DNA of 64,000 nucleotides from Nocardia niwae NBRC 108934 = DSM 45340. Its GTDB lineage: Bacteria; Actinomycetota; Actinomycetes; Mycobacteriales; Mycobacteriaceae. The notes beneath the pieces were generated by a model, which ran no database searches, was not told the origin of the DNA, and was given only the letters and a program-made list of their open reading frames with translations. Below, in pieces: positions 46,598 to 55,181 of this stretch. The position numbers and the translations under genes were made by a program. The stretch covers positions 62,001 through 126,000 of the forward strand of contig NZ_BDCK01000002.1 in NCBI RefSeq assembly GCF_001613465.1, in the 5' to 3' direction. Numbering within the stretch: the first letter of the stretch is position 1; every line of letters begins with the position of its first letter.

Positions 46598-46626
46598 GTT
46601 ACTGGCGGGTAACTTACTGCCAGTTA
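46598..46626. promoter_or_regulatory. Tandem TTACT palindromes, likely TetR-type operators
   Basis: GTTAC-TGGCGG-GTAAC (46598-46613) is a perfect inverted repeat. It is followed immediately by TTACT-GCC-AGTTA (46614-46626), an inverted repeat with one mismatch. ACTGGC...GCCAGT also pairs across both. They lie 70-100 bp before etfD, where a promoter-blocking operator is expected. The regulator is not identified. Confidence 0.6.
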
Positions 46627-46696
46627 GGATACGAGCCAACCGACGCGGTAGCAGAACGCAGCCGCGCTCGAGGTGCCTCTAAAGAAAGGTCGCGAC

Positions 46697-49600
46697 ATGA
46701 ATGCCCTGACAGTGACGCTGGGCACGATTGGGGCGGCGCTCAGCCTCCTGTGTTGGGCGTCGTTCATCGGCGGCGTCCGCAATATCGTCCGCGCCATCAT
46801 GATCGGACAGCCCGCGCCGGACCGCTGGCGGCCCTTCTTCCCGCGCTTCAAGCAGATGATCGTGGAATTCCTGGCGCACACGCGCATGAATAAATTCCGC
46901 ACCGTCGGCTGGGCGCACTGGCTGGTGATGATCGGCTTCATCGGCGGCGCCATGCTCTGGTTCGAGGCGTACGGGCAGACGTTCGACCCGGCATTCCACT
47001 GGCCGATCATCGGCAACCTGGCCGTCTACCACCTGTGGGACGAGATCCTCGGCATCGGCACGGTGGTCGGCATCCTGACGCTGATCATCCTGCGCCAGCT
47101 CAATCACCCGCGGCTGCCCGAGCGCCTGTCTCGCTTCAGTGGTTCGAAGTTCGCCCCGGCCTACGTCATCGAGGCGATCGTGCTGCTCGAGGGCCTGGGC
47201 ATGATCTTCGTGAAGGCGGGCAAGATCGCCGCCTACGGCCACTCCGACCCGGCCACCGACTTCTTCACCATGCAGGTGGCGAAGCTGCTGCCCGCGAACA
47301 CCACGATGGTGGCGCTGTTCGCCTTCGTGAAGCTGATGTCCGGCATGGCGTTCCTGTACTTCGTCGGCCGCAACGTCACCTGGGGCGTGGCCTGGCACCG
47401 GTTCTCGGCGTTCCCGAACATCTACTTCAAGCGTGAGGAAGACGGCGGCGTCGCGCTCGGCCCGGCCAGGCCGATGATGTCGAAGGGCAAGCCGGTCGAC
47501 ATGGAGACCGCCGACCCCGACACCGACACCTTCGGCGCGGGCCGGATCGAGGACTTCTCCTGGAAGGGCTGGCTGGACTTCACGACCTGCACCGAGTGCG
47601 GCCGCTGCCAGTCGCAGTGCCCCGCCTGGAACACCGGCAAGCCGCTGTCGCCGAAGCTGCTGATCATGTCGCTGCGCGACCACGGTTACGCGAAGGCCCC
47701 CTACCTGCTGGCCGGCGGCCGCAAGGATATGGGCGGCGACGAGGTCGGGCTGGTCGACGCCGAGGGCAACCCGGACGAGGCGAAGCTGGCGAAGATCTCC
47801 GAGGCCGCGAAGGCCGAGGCCGAGCGGCCGCTGGTCGGCGGAGCGGACGTCAACGGCATCATCGATCCCGAGGTGCTGTGGAGCTGCACCACCTGTGGCG
47901 CGTGCGTCGAGCAGTGCCCGGTGGACATCGAGCACGTCGACCACATCATCGACATGCGCCGCTACCAGGTGCTGATCGAGTCGGAGTTCCCCTCCGAGCT
48001 CGCCGGCCTGTTCAAGAATCTGGAGAACAAGGGCAACCCCTGGGGCCAGAACGCCAAGGACCGGCTCAACTGGATCAACGAACTCGATTTCCAGATCCCC
48101 GTGTTCGGCCAGGACGCCGACAGCTTCGACGGCTACGAGTACCTGTTCTGGGTCGGCTGCGCCGGCGCCTACGAGGACCGCGCCAAGAAGACCACCAAGG
48201 CGGTCGCCGAGTTGCTGGCCACCGCGGGCGTGAAGTTCATGGTGCTCGGCGCGGAGGAGACCTGCACCGGTGACTCCGCTCGCCGCGCGGGCAACGAGTT
48301 CCTGTTCCAGCAGCTGGCCCAGCAGAACATCGAACTGCTGAACTCGGTGTTCGAGGGCGTCGAGGATCGCAAGAAGAAGATCGTCGTCACCTGTGCGCAC
48401 TGCTTCAACGCGCTGAACAACGAGTACCCGCAGGTCGGCGGCACCTACGAGGTCGTGCACCACACTCAGCTGCTCAACCGCCTGGTGCGGCAGAAGCAGT
48501 TGGTCCCGGTGGCCTCGGTCTCGCAGAACGTCACCTACCACGACCCTTGCTACCTGGGCAGGCACAACAAGATCTACAACGCGCCGCGTGAGCTGATGGC
48601 CGCGTCCGGTTCGAACCTGGTCGAGATGCCCCGGCACGGCGAGCGGTCGATGTGCTGCGGCGCCGGTGGCGCTCGGATGTGGATGGAAGAGCAGCTCGGC
48701 AAGCGCGTCAACATCGACCGGGTGGACGAGGCGCTGACCACCTCGCCCGCCAAGATCGCGACCGGCTGCCCGTTCTGCCGCGTGATGCTCACCGACGGCG
48801 TCACCGCGCGCCAGGAGAAGGGCGAAGGCGAAGGCGTCGAGGTGGTGGACGTCGCTCAGCTGATGCTGGACGCCATCGAGCGCGTCGAGCCCGCGGTGCT
48901 GACCGAGAACCTGACCGTCATCCAGGAGCCGAAGGCGCCCGAGGCGGAGCCCGAGCCGGAACCGGAGCCCGAACCCGCCCCGGCCGCCGAAGCTTCCGCT
49001 CCGGCCAAGGCCGCGCCGACCGGTGGCGGTCTGGCGATGAAGGGTCCGGCGAAAGCGCCCGGCGGTGGCGGTCTGGCCATGAAGGGCCCGGCCAAAGCGC
49101 CCGGCGGCGGTCTCGGCATGAAGGGTGCCGCGAAGGCGCCCGGGGCCAAGGCTCCGGCCGCCGAACCGGCGGAGGCGGAGACTTCGGCGCCTGCCGCTCC
49201 GGTCAAGGGACTGGCCATGAAGGGCCCGGCGAAGGCGCCCGGTGGTCTGGGGATGAAGGGCGGAGCCAAAGCGCCCGGCGCGAAGGCCGCCGCGGCCCCA
49301 GCCGCCGCCGAAGCCCCGGCCGAAGCAGCCGAGGCCGAAGCTCCCGCGGCTGAGCCGGTCAAGGGATTGGGCATGAAGGGCGGCGCGAAGGCGCCCGGTG
49401 GCGGTCTCGCCATGAAGGGCGCGGCCAAGGCGCCCGGCGCCAAGGCTCCGGCGTCCGCCCCTGCGGCCGAGGCCGCGCCCGCGGAACCGGCCGAGGCAGC
49501 GTCGACCGAGACCGGCCCGACCGAGACCAAGCCGACGGTGCCCGCCAAGGGGCTGGCCATGAAGTCCGGCTTCAAGCGGCCCGGCGCCAAGGCCCCCGGC

Positions 49601-49813
49601 AAGCCCGCCGCGGCCCCGGCCGAAGCCGCTTCCGACCCCGCTCCGGCGGAGCAGGCCACCGCCGCGGACACTCCCGCGACGCAGCCCGAACCCGCTGCCG
49701 AGCAGTCCAACGGCGCGAACGGCAACGGTGCACCCGAAGCCGCGCCGCCTACCGCCAAGCCCGGCGGTCTCGGTTTCAAAGCGGGCGCGAAAGCGCCGGG
49801 CCGGAAGAGCTGA
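46697..49813 (+). CDS. etfD: EtfD-like membrane iron-sulfur oxidoreductase with cationic repeat tail
   Basis: A 1038-aa protein. Residues 1-240 contain about six hydrophobic segments. Two 4Fe-4S clusters follow: CTECGRCQSQCP (about 300) and CTTCGACVEQCP (about 400). Two CCG domains come next, with VGCAGAYEDRAKK, CAHCFNALN, CCGAGGARMW and TGCPFCRVML, as in HdrD/GlpC-type reductases. M. tuberculosis Rv0338c, the likely orthologue, passes electrons from ETF to menaquinone during fatty-acid beta-oxidation. From about residue 745 a Pro/Ala/Glu linker leads to nine copies of a GLxMKGxAKAPG motif. The terminator at 49835 follows. Context with two acyl-CoA dehydrogenases 0.6 kb downstream fits this role. 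Confidence 0.9.
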   Translation: MNALTVTLGTIGAALSLLCWASFIGGVRNIVRAIMIGQPAPDRWRPFFPRFKQMIVEFLAHTRMNKFRTVGWAHWLVMIGFIGGAMLWFEAYGQTFDPAFHWPIIGNLAVYHLWDEILGIGTVVGILTLIILRQLNHPRLPERLSRFSGSKFAPAYVIEAIVLLEGLGMIFVKAGKIAAYGHSDPATDFFTMQVAKLLPANTTMVALFAFVKLMSGMAFLYFVGRNVTWGVAWHRFSAFPNIYFKREEDGGVALGPARPMMSKGKPVDMETADPDTDTFGAGRIEDFSWKGWLDFTTCTECGRCQSQCPAWNTGKPLSPKLLIMSLRDHGYAKAPYLLAGGRKDMGGDEVGLVDAEGNPDEAKLAKISEAAKAEAERPLVGGADVNGIIDPEVLWSCTTCGACVEQCPVDIEHVDHIIDMRRYQVLIESEFPSELAGLFKNLENKGNPWGQNAKDRLNWINELDFQIPVFGQDADSFDGYEYLFWVGCAGAYEDRAKKTTKAVAELLATAGVKFMVLGAEETCTGDSARRAGNEFLFQQLAQQNIELLNSVFEGVEDRKKKIVVTCAHCFNALNNEYPQVGGTYEVVHHTQLLNRLVRQKQLVPVASVSQNVTYHDPCYLGRHNKIYNAPRELMAASGSNLVEMPRHGERSMCCGAGGARMWMEEQLGKRVNIDRVDEALTTSPAKIATGCPFCRVMLTDGVTARQEKGEGEGVEVVDVAQLMLDAIERVEPAVLTENLTVIQEPKAPEAEPEPEPEPEPAPAAEASAPAKAAPTGGGLAMKGPAKAPGGGGLAMKGPAKAPGGGLGMKGAAKAPGAKAPAAEPAEAETSAPAAPVKGLAMKGPAKAPGGLGMKGGAKAPGAKAAAAPAAAEAPAEAAEAEAPAAEPVKGLGMKGGAKAPGGGLAMKGAAKAPGAKAPASAPAAEAAPAEPAEAASTETGPTETKPTVPAKGLAMKSGFKRPGAKAPGKPAAAPAEAASDPAPAEQATAADTPATQPEPAAEQSNGANGNGAPEAAPPTAKPGGLGFKAGAKAPGRKS

Positions 49814-49834
49814 GTTCAGAAATCTCACAGTGCC

Positions 49835-49868
49835 ATCGGCCGGGTCCGGAAACGGACCCGGCCGATTT
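49835..49868 (+). terminator. etfD terminator
   Basis: ATCGGCCGGGTCCG (49835-49848) pairs perfectly with 49853-49866 around a GAAA tetraloop and is followed by TTTGT. It starts 21 bp after the etfD stop. Confidence 0.92.
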
Positions 49869-49930
49869 GTATGGGTTGCAGCTACTGCGGCGTGGCGCGT
49901 ACCGGCGCTATGGCACTGAGGACCCTGTTC

Positions 49931-50332
49931 ATGTTGGCGGACAAGTCGGCGCTGGAATGGGTCCTCCGTGATGAGGTCGCCGCCGCCGACTTTGCTGAGG
50001 TGACCAGCGCACCTGGTGCGCTGGTGGCGGGTTGTCACCTCACAGCTCTCGAGATCGGCTACTCGGCGCGATCTCACGCGGACTACATCGCCAAGATCGC
50101 CGGGCAGAAGGCACTGGTCTGGCTTCCCGTGACAGAAGAAGCGATGGACCGAGCGCTGGAGGTGCAGGGGCTGCTCGCTGCCCGAGGCGCACATCGCCTA
50201 CCGATCCCGGATCTGATCCTCGCAGCGATCGCCGAGGTAAACGACGCGACCGTTCTGCATGTGGACAGCGACTATCAGACGATCGCGGAAATCACCGGTC
50301 AGCCGCATCGGCGCCTCGGGACGAAAACGTAA
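49931..50332 (+). CDS. PIN-domain (VapC-like) protein, solitary
   Basis: A 133-aa PIN domain, a fold used by VapC toxins that cleave tRNA or rRNA. Acidic residues are placed as expected: Asp in LADKSALEW, Glu in LTALEIGYSA, Asp in IPDLILAAIAE and Asp in LHVDSDYQTIAE. ATG 49931 is preferred because GAGGA lies eight bases upstream; ATG 49910 and an ATG within the terminator at 49871 are alternatives. No antitoxin gene is found: the upstream neighbour is etfD with its terminator, the downstream one is on the other strand. It may be an orphan toxin or may have lost toxicity. Confidence 0.8.
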   Translation: MLADKSALEWVLRDEVAAADFAEVTSAPGALVAGCHLTALEIGYSARSHADYIAKIAGQKALVWLPVTEEAMDRALEVQGLLAARGAHRLPIPDLILAAIAEVNDATVLHVDSDYQTIAEITGQPHRRLGTKT

Positions 50333-50423
50333 CCAGCCATTGCGCCGGCAGCGGCGCGAGCGGCCGCGGACACGCGGGTACGTACCCTGGCCGCGGCGTG
50401 TAAGGCCCGGCCAGGGTGTGCGA

Positions 50424-51572
50424 CTACGGCCTGGTCAGCGCGGCGTACCGAGCGAGATGCTCGTCGGTGGAACCGAATTCGTGCTCGATCACGGTGAGCC
50501 GCTTGAAGTAGTGGCCGATGGCCAGCTCTTCGGTCATCCCCATAGCTCCGTGCAATTGCACGGCGTTCTGCCCGATGAAGCGCGCCGCCCTGGCGACGGT
50601 GACCTTCGCGGCCGAGACGGCGCGAGCACGGTCTTCGGCGGAGGCGCGCAGGGAATGGGCGGCCAGGTGGACCGCGGCGATGGCCTGCTCCAGTTCGATG
50701 TACATGTCGACCATGCGGTGTTGCAGCACCTGAAAGCTGCCGATCGGCTGACCGAACTGCTCGCGCTGCTTGGCATAGTCGATGGTGTCGGCGAGCACTT
50801 TGCGCATGCAGCCGACCGCCTCGGCGCAGATGGCCGCGGTCGCCTCCGCGATCGTCGGCTCGATGACGGTCCAGCCGTCCGACTCCGGCCCGAGCAGAGC
50901 GTCGGCGGGCAGCCGCAGGCCGGTGAGCACGAGGTCGGCGGCGGTCCGGTCGTCGATGGTGCGATAGGTGTGCACCTCGATTCCGGCGGGCGGAGCGCTC
51001 GCGTCGAATTCGAGCCGGAACAGGGAGATGCCCGCCTTGTCGCGCCGCTGACCGGACGTGCGCGCGGTGATCAGCAGATCGGTGGCCAGCGGCGCGCTGG
51101 TCACCACGGTCTTCGCGCCGTTGAGCACCCAGGCGTCGCCGTCGCGGCGGGCGGTGGTCGACACGTCGTGCAGCGCGTGCCCCGATGACGGTTCCAGGGC
51201 GGCGAACGCGATGCGCGCGTCACCGGAGACGATCCGGCGCAGCACGGCATCGGCCTGCTCGCCACCGGAACGATCCAGCAGACCGGCGCCGAGCACGACC
51301 GTGTCCACGAACGGCTCGACCACCAGCGCGCGGCCGAGTTCTTCGGCGATCACCATGAGTTCGACCGGCCCGCCGCCGGTGCCGTCCACCCGCTCGGGCA
51401 GCGTCGCGCCGAGAATGCCCAGCTCTTCGGCGAAGCCGCGCCAGACGGCGGGCTGCCAGCCTGCCTCCGATTTCGCCGCCGCGCGGCTCTTCTCCAGGTC
51501 GTATCGGGCGCCGAGGTATCCGGCGATCGCGGAACGGAGCATTTCCTGCTCATCGGTAAGCGTGAAGTCCAT
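50424..51572 (-). CDS. Acyl-CoA dehydrogenase, second of an overlapping pair
   Basis: A 382-aa flavoprotein of the acyl-CoA dehydrogenase family. The N-terminal helical domain (MDFTLTDEQEMLRSAIAGYL) is followed by the beta domain and C-terminal domain with QREQFGQPIGSFQVLQHRMV and the LHGAMGMTEELAIGHYFKR segment. A Glu in an ERG-type motif is not clear, whereas its partner has HERGG; such asymmetry is usual in heteromeric actinobacterial FadE pairs where one subunit supplies the catalytic Glu. The ATG at 51572 overlaps the partner stop by 1 bp (TGATG). The substrate (lipid or sterol side chain) is unknown. Confidence 0.9.
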   Translation of the reverse strand: MDFTLTDEQEMLRSAIAGYLGARYDLEKSRAAAKSEAGWQPAVWRGFAEELGILGATLPERVDGTGGGPVELMVIAEELGRALVVEPFVDTVVLGAGLLDRSGGEQADAVLRRIVSGDARIAFAALEPSSGHALHDVSTTARRDGDAWVLNGAKTVVTSAPLATDLLITARTSGQRRDKAGISLFRLEFDASAPPAGIEVHTYRTIDDRTAADLVLTGLRLPADALLGPESDGWTVIEPTIAEATAAICAEAVGCMRKVLADTIDYAKQREQFGQPIGSFQVLQHRMVDMYIELEQAIAAVHLAAHSLRASAEDRARAVSAAKVTVARAARFIGQNAVQLHGAMGMTEELAIGHYFKRLTVIEHEFGSTDEHLARYAALTRP

Positions 51573-52801
51573 CAGAGCCCCAATGCTGCTTTGGCGAGAA
51601 TGTTTCGCTGAATCTCGTTGCTGCCCGCGTAGATCGAGCCCGCTCGGTCGTTGAAGTACTTCAGCGGCGCGACGGCCTGCCAGTCCGCGCCACTGTGGTA
51701 GCCGTCGTCGGGCGGCGTGAACTGGGCGATCGGCCCGCCCGGCTGGGTGGCATGCGGCTGGTACACGCGCCCGCGCGGTCCCGCGGCCTCCAGTGCCAGT
51801 TCGGTGAGCTTCTGGCTGAGTTCGGTGCCGAGGATCTTGAGGATGGAGGACGCGGGGCCCGGGTTCTTGCCCTGTGCCATCGCGGAAATGGTGCGGTACT
51901 CCAGGATTTCCAGCACTTCGGTGCGGATGCGCAGGTCCGCCAGCTTCGCCGCGAACGCGCGGTCGTCGATCAGCGGGTTGCCGTCCGGGCCGGGCTGCTG
52001 CGCCGCGTTGGTGGCGATGTCCTCCGCCATGACCTGCAGCCACGGCGCTGCCGCTCCGCCACGCTCGTGCACCAGCAGGTATTTCGCGACGGTCCACCCG
52101 TCGTCGATCCGGCCGAGCACATTGCTCTTGGGTACCCGCACGTTGTCGAAGAAGACCTGGTTCTGCACCTGCTCACCGGAGGTCATCACCAGCGGCCGGA
52201 TCTCGATGCCCGGCGAGGTCATGTCGATCAGCACGAATGTGATGCCCTGCTGCTTCTTCCCGGTGCGCGAGGTGCGCACGAGGCAGAAGATCCAGTTCGC
52301 CTCGGTGGCGTGGGTGGTCCAGATCTTGCTGCCGGTGCACACGAAATCCTCGCCGTCGTCGACGGCGGCCATGGACAGCGCGGCCAGGTCCGACCCGGCC
52401 TCGGGCTCGGAGTATCCCTGGCAGAAGAAGACCTCGCCGGTGAGGATGCGCGGCAGATAGAACGCCTTCTGCTCGTCGGTGCCGAACGCGATGATCGCGG
52501 GCGCCACCATCCTGATGCCCATCGGCGAGAGCGCCGGCGCACCTGCCAGCGCCGATTCGCGCTGGTAGATGTAGTGCTGGGTCAGGCTCCAGTCGCATCC
52601 GCCGTGCTCGACCGGCCAGGCGGGCGCCGCCCAGCCGCGCTCGTGCAGGATCCGCTGCCATTCCATGCTCGCCTCATGGTCGGGATACACGCTCGTCGCC
52701 AAGCGCCCGGCCCGCCGCAATTCCGGCGTCAGCTTCGCGTCGAGGAATGCGCGCACCTCGTCCCGAAACGCCAGATCCTCCGCTGACCAGTCGAAATCCA
52801 T
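51572..52801 (-). CDS. Acyl-CoA dehydrogenase, first of an overlapping pair
   Basis: A 409-aa acyl-CoA dehydrogenase. Features are the N-terminal MDFDWSAEDLAFRDEVRAFL, the FAD/substrate segment CQGYSEPEAGSDLAALSMAA, KIWTTHATEANWIFCLVRT and VHERGGAA, which carries the likely catalytic Glu. The C-terminal motif is YAGSNEIQRNILAK. ATG 52801 (MDFDW) has GGAGGG upstream and is preferred over a longer reading to 52885. It overlaps the following dehydrogenase by 1 bp, so the two probably form a heterotetramer (alpha2beta2) as in mycobacterial ChsE and FadE pairs. It is expected to pass electrons to ETF and then EtfD. Confidence 0.92.
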   Translation of the reverse strand: MDFDWSAEDLAFRDEVRAFLDAKLTPELRRAGRLATSVYPDHEASMEWQRILHERGWAAPAWPVEHGGCDWSLTQHYIYQRESALAGAPALSPMGIRMVAPAIIAFGTDEQKAFYLPRILTGEVFFCQGYSEPEAGSDLAALSMAAVDDGEDFVCTGSKIWTTHATEANWIFCLVRTSRTGKKQQGITFVLIDMTSPGIEIRPLVMTSGEQVQNQVFFDNVRVPKSNVLGRIDDGWTVAKYLLVHERGGAAAPWLQVMAEDIATNAAQQPGPDGNPLIDDRAFAAKLADLRIRTEVLEILEYRTISAMAQGKNPGPASSILKILGTELSQKLTELALEAAGPRGRVYQPHATQPGGPIAQFTPPDDGYHSGADWQAVAPLKYFNDRAGSIYAGSNEIQRNILAKAALGL

Positions 52802-52888
52802 CTGCCCTCCCAGAGGGTGTGCACCGTTGCTTCCATGGCGGCCGTTCCGCCACCATGCGACAGAATGTACGGGTATTTCTTTCATAGA

Positions 52889-52903
52889 GTCAAACTGACG
52901 TCA
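52889..52903. promoter_or_regulatory. Candidate operator upstream of the acyl-CoA dehydrogenase pair
   Basis: GTCA-AAC-TGAC followed immediately by GTCA makes overlapping inverted repeats, including the palindrome TGACGTCA (52896-52903). It lies about 90 bp upstream of the 52801 start. The cognate regulator is unknown. Confidence 0.35.
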
Positions 52904-53026
52904 CCCGCCTGCACATCCTCCACCAGGTAAGACCGGCAGCCGGACGCCATTGAGGTCGGCCGCTGGTAACTCGGGCCCGGCGGTGGCGCGCAGGAAGTCG
53001 AGAGCCTTCGATGAGTCGGGCGCGGT

Positions 53027-53566
53027 TCAGCAGTCTTCGAAGTAAGCCTTCGCGAAGCCCACGGATTGGTAGACGTAGTCGTAGGCCCAGCGAGGGACGG
53101 AGAGATCAGGTTCCGGGTCGGTGAAAAGGAGTTCTCCGTCCCAGCACTTCCGCAGGATGTAGCGGGCTCGGGAGATGTGCGGAGTGAAGGTGACGACGAT
53201 GACTCGCCGCCAATTGCGGGCGCGGGCCAGGCGGGCGAGTTCCCTGCCCTCGCCGCGGGTGGTGCGTGGTGACGGGTCGAAGCACAGCACCTCGAAGCTG
53301 TAGCCGCCGTGGCAGATACGGTTCAGCATGGCGCTGTTCTCATAGGGGTCGGAGAACACCACACGGGGGGCGTACCCCTCGCGCGCCAGGCGCAGACCCA
53401 ATTGCTCTCGGCCGTCGTGCGCCCCGCCCAGGACGAGAACGGCGTCCGCCTGCGCGGGCGGGTCGGTCCGCGGACACACATAGACCGGCCACAGCGCGAC
53501 CGCGGCGACGATCACCGCCACACCGGCGCCGAGCACGCGCCACACCCACCGACCACGTCGCACCAT
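53027..53566 (-). CDS. ElyC/SanA/YdcF family (DUF218) membrane protein
   Basis: A 179-aa protein with one N-terminal transmembrane helix (VLGAGVAVIVAAVALWPVYV, about residues 11-30) and a DUF218 domain. Motifs are ADAVLVLGGAHDGREQLGLR, RVVFSDPYENSAM, RTTRGEGRELARLARA and VVTFTPHISRARYILRK. Family members are linked to cell-envelope integrity, for example vancomycin sensitivity for SanA and peptidoglycan precursor handling for ElyC. The ATG at 53566 gives MVRRGRWVWR. It is divergent from the UDP-glucose dehydrogenase gene 141 bp away. The exact function is unknown. Confidence 0.86.
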   Translation of the reverse strand: MVRRGRWVWRVLGAGVAVIVAAVALWPVYVCPRTDPPAQADAVLVLGGAHDGREQLGLRLAREGYAPRVVFSDPYENSAMLNRICHGGYSFEVLCFDPSPRTTRGEGRELARLARARNWRRVIVVTFTPHISRARYILRKCWDGELLFTDPEPDLSVPRWAYDYVYQSVGFAKAYFEDC

Positions 53567-53707
53567 GCCGATGCTAGCCGGGCTTCGCGACCGTTCCACC
53601 AGGTCACGGCCTTCTGATCGGCGATGTCGCCGCATGTACACCTGCTGTTGCCCGGACCCTTGCCTCGCTGACGTGGCGTGGCCATCGGAGGGGCTTACCA
53701 ATCGATC

Positions 53708-55030
53708 ATGCGATGCACAGTCTTCGGAACCGGGTATCTCGGGGCCACGCACGCGGCGTGCATGGCCGAACTCGGGCACGACGTCATCGGAGTGGACGTG
53801 GACCCGGGCAAGGTCGCGAAGCTGTCCGACGGAGTGGTGCCGTTCTACGAACCTGGCCTGGAGGGCGTGCTGCGTCGTAACCTCGACGCGGGCCGCTTGC
53901 GGTTCACCACCTCCTACGCCGAGGCGGCCGCGCACGCGGAGGTGCATTTTCTCGGCGTGGGCACCCCGCAGAAGAAGGGCGAATACGCCGCCGACCTGAA
54001 ATATGTGCACGCGGTGGTGGATACGCTCGCCCCACTGCTGGATCGTCCCTCCGTGATCATCGGCAAGTCGACGGTTCCGGTCGGCACCGCCGCCGCGCTC
54101 GGCGCCCGCGCTCGCGCACTGAGTTCCACCGACGTCGAGGTGGCGTGGAATCCGGAATTCCTGCGGGAAGGCTTCGCGGTCAAGGACACCTTGCGGCCGG
54201 ACCGGCTCGTCCTCGGCGTCGACCGGGAGCGCGCGGCGGCTGGATGGGTCGAGAATCTGGTGCGCGAGATATACGCCGATCTCCTCGTCGCCGAGGTTCC
54301 TTTCCTGCTGACCGACCTGGCCACAGCCGAATTGGTGAAGGTCTCCGCGAACGCCTTTCTGGCCACGAAGATCTCGTTCATCAACGCGGTGTCCGAGGTA
54401 TGCGAGGCGACCGGCGCGGATGTGACCATGCTGGCCGACGCCCTCGGTTACGACGCGCGCATCGGCCGCCGATTCCTCAACGCGGGCCTGGGTTTCGGCG
54501 GCGGGTGTCTGCCGAAGGACATCCGCGCGTTCATGGCCCGATCCGGCGAGCTCGGCGCCGACCACGCCGTCGCTTTTCTGCGCGAGGTGGACAACATCAA
54601 TATGCGCCGCCGGACCAAGGTGGTCGACATGGCCGCCCGCGTCTGCGGCGGCTCACTGCTGGGAGCCAACGTCGCTGTGCTCGGCGCGGCGTTCAAACCG
54701 GAGTCCGACGACGTCCGCGACTCGCCCGCGTTGAACGTGGCCGGCATGATCCAGTTACACGGGGCCGTGGTGACCGTCTACGACCCTAAGGCCCTGGAGA
54801 ACTCGCGCCGGGTGTTCCCGACCCTGAATTACGCGACCTCGGTCGCCGAGGCGTGCGAGCGGGCCGACGTGGTGCTCGTGCTCACCGAGTGGGACGAATT
54901 CACCGCTTTGCGACCGCAGGACCTGGATGGAGTGGTGCGCGCCCGCTCGATCATCGACGGCCGGAACTGTCTCAATCGTGCCATCTGGAGAGCAGCCGGA
55001 TGGGTGTACGCGGGACTCGGCACACCGTAG
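53708..55030 (+). CDS. udgA: UDP-glucose 6-dehydrogenase
   Basis: A 440-aa enzyme that oxidises UDP-glucose twice to UDP-glucuronate with NAD, providing sugar for cell-wall polysaccharides. The Rossmann motif GTGYLGATHAACMAELGHDV starts at residue 7. The catalytic Cys267 lies in GFGGGCLPKDI. NPEFLREGFAV (about 152-162) and the C-terminal AAFKPESDDVRDSPALNV are signature segments. ATG 53708 (MRCTVFG) is used because the NAD fold starts there; an upstream extension has no similarity. It is followed 151 bp downstream by the third Hsp70-like gene. Confidence 0.95.
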   Translation: MRCTVFGTGYLGATHAACMAELGHDVIGVDVDPGKVAKLSDGVVPFYEPGLEGVLRRNLDAGRLRFTTSYAEAAAHAEVHFLGVGTPQKKGEYAADLKYVHAVVDTLAPLLDRPSVIIGKSTVPVGTAAALGARARALSSTDVEVAWNPEFLREGFAVKDTLRPDRLVLGVDRERAAAGWVENLVREIYADLLVAEVPFLLTDLATAELVKVSANAFLATKISFINAVSEVCEATGADVTMLADALGYDARIGRRFLNAGLGFGGGCLPKDIRAFMARSGELGADHAVAFLREVDNINMRRRTKVVDMAARVCGGSLLGANVAVLGAAFKPESDDVRDSPALNVAGMIQLHGAVVTVYDPKALENSRRVFPTLNYATSVAEACERADVVLVLTEWDEFTALRPQDLDGVVRARSIIDGRNCLNRAIWRAAGWVYAGLGTP

Positions 55031-55181
55031 AGTTGCGGGGCGAGGCGGGCTACTGCCAGACAGACGACCAGTCCTGCCTTAAGCACAGCTGATCGCCGAC
55101 GGTAGGGTCCGTCCAGCGGGTCTCCGCCGACGGACGGCGCAGGCTCGCATGTCGTGAAGTGTGAAACGAGATGGGCAGCTG

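Larger units (their letters stand above)
46237..46696. promoter_or_regulatory. Palindrome-dense divergent regulatory region upstream of etfD
   Basis: A 460-bp gap, more A+T-rich than the coding DNA. From left to right it holds a consensus CRP-type site (46512-46527), an inverted repeat AGCCCCA-N5-TGGGGCT (46544-46562), a perfect palindrome GGGCTATAGCCC (46558-46569) and two tandem TTACT-type palindromes (46598-46626). The etfD ribosome-binding region AAAGAAAGG is at 46680-46688. No gene is seen in it. Confidence 0.7.

Noticed and set aside
46679..50194. 1171-codon minus-strand frame opposite etfD
   Set aside because: Antisense to a gene with clear Fe-S and CCG motifs; the product is low-complexity His/Arg/Asp sequence.
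52900..53026. Possible short peptide gene on the minus strand between the dehydrogenase and DUF218 genes
   Set aside because: A 22-codon frame can be read, but without a ribosome-binding site or a recognisable product.
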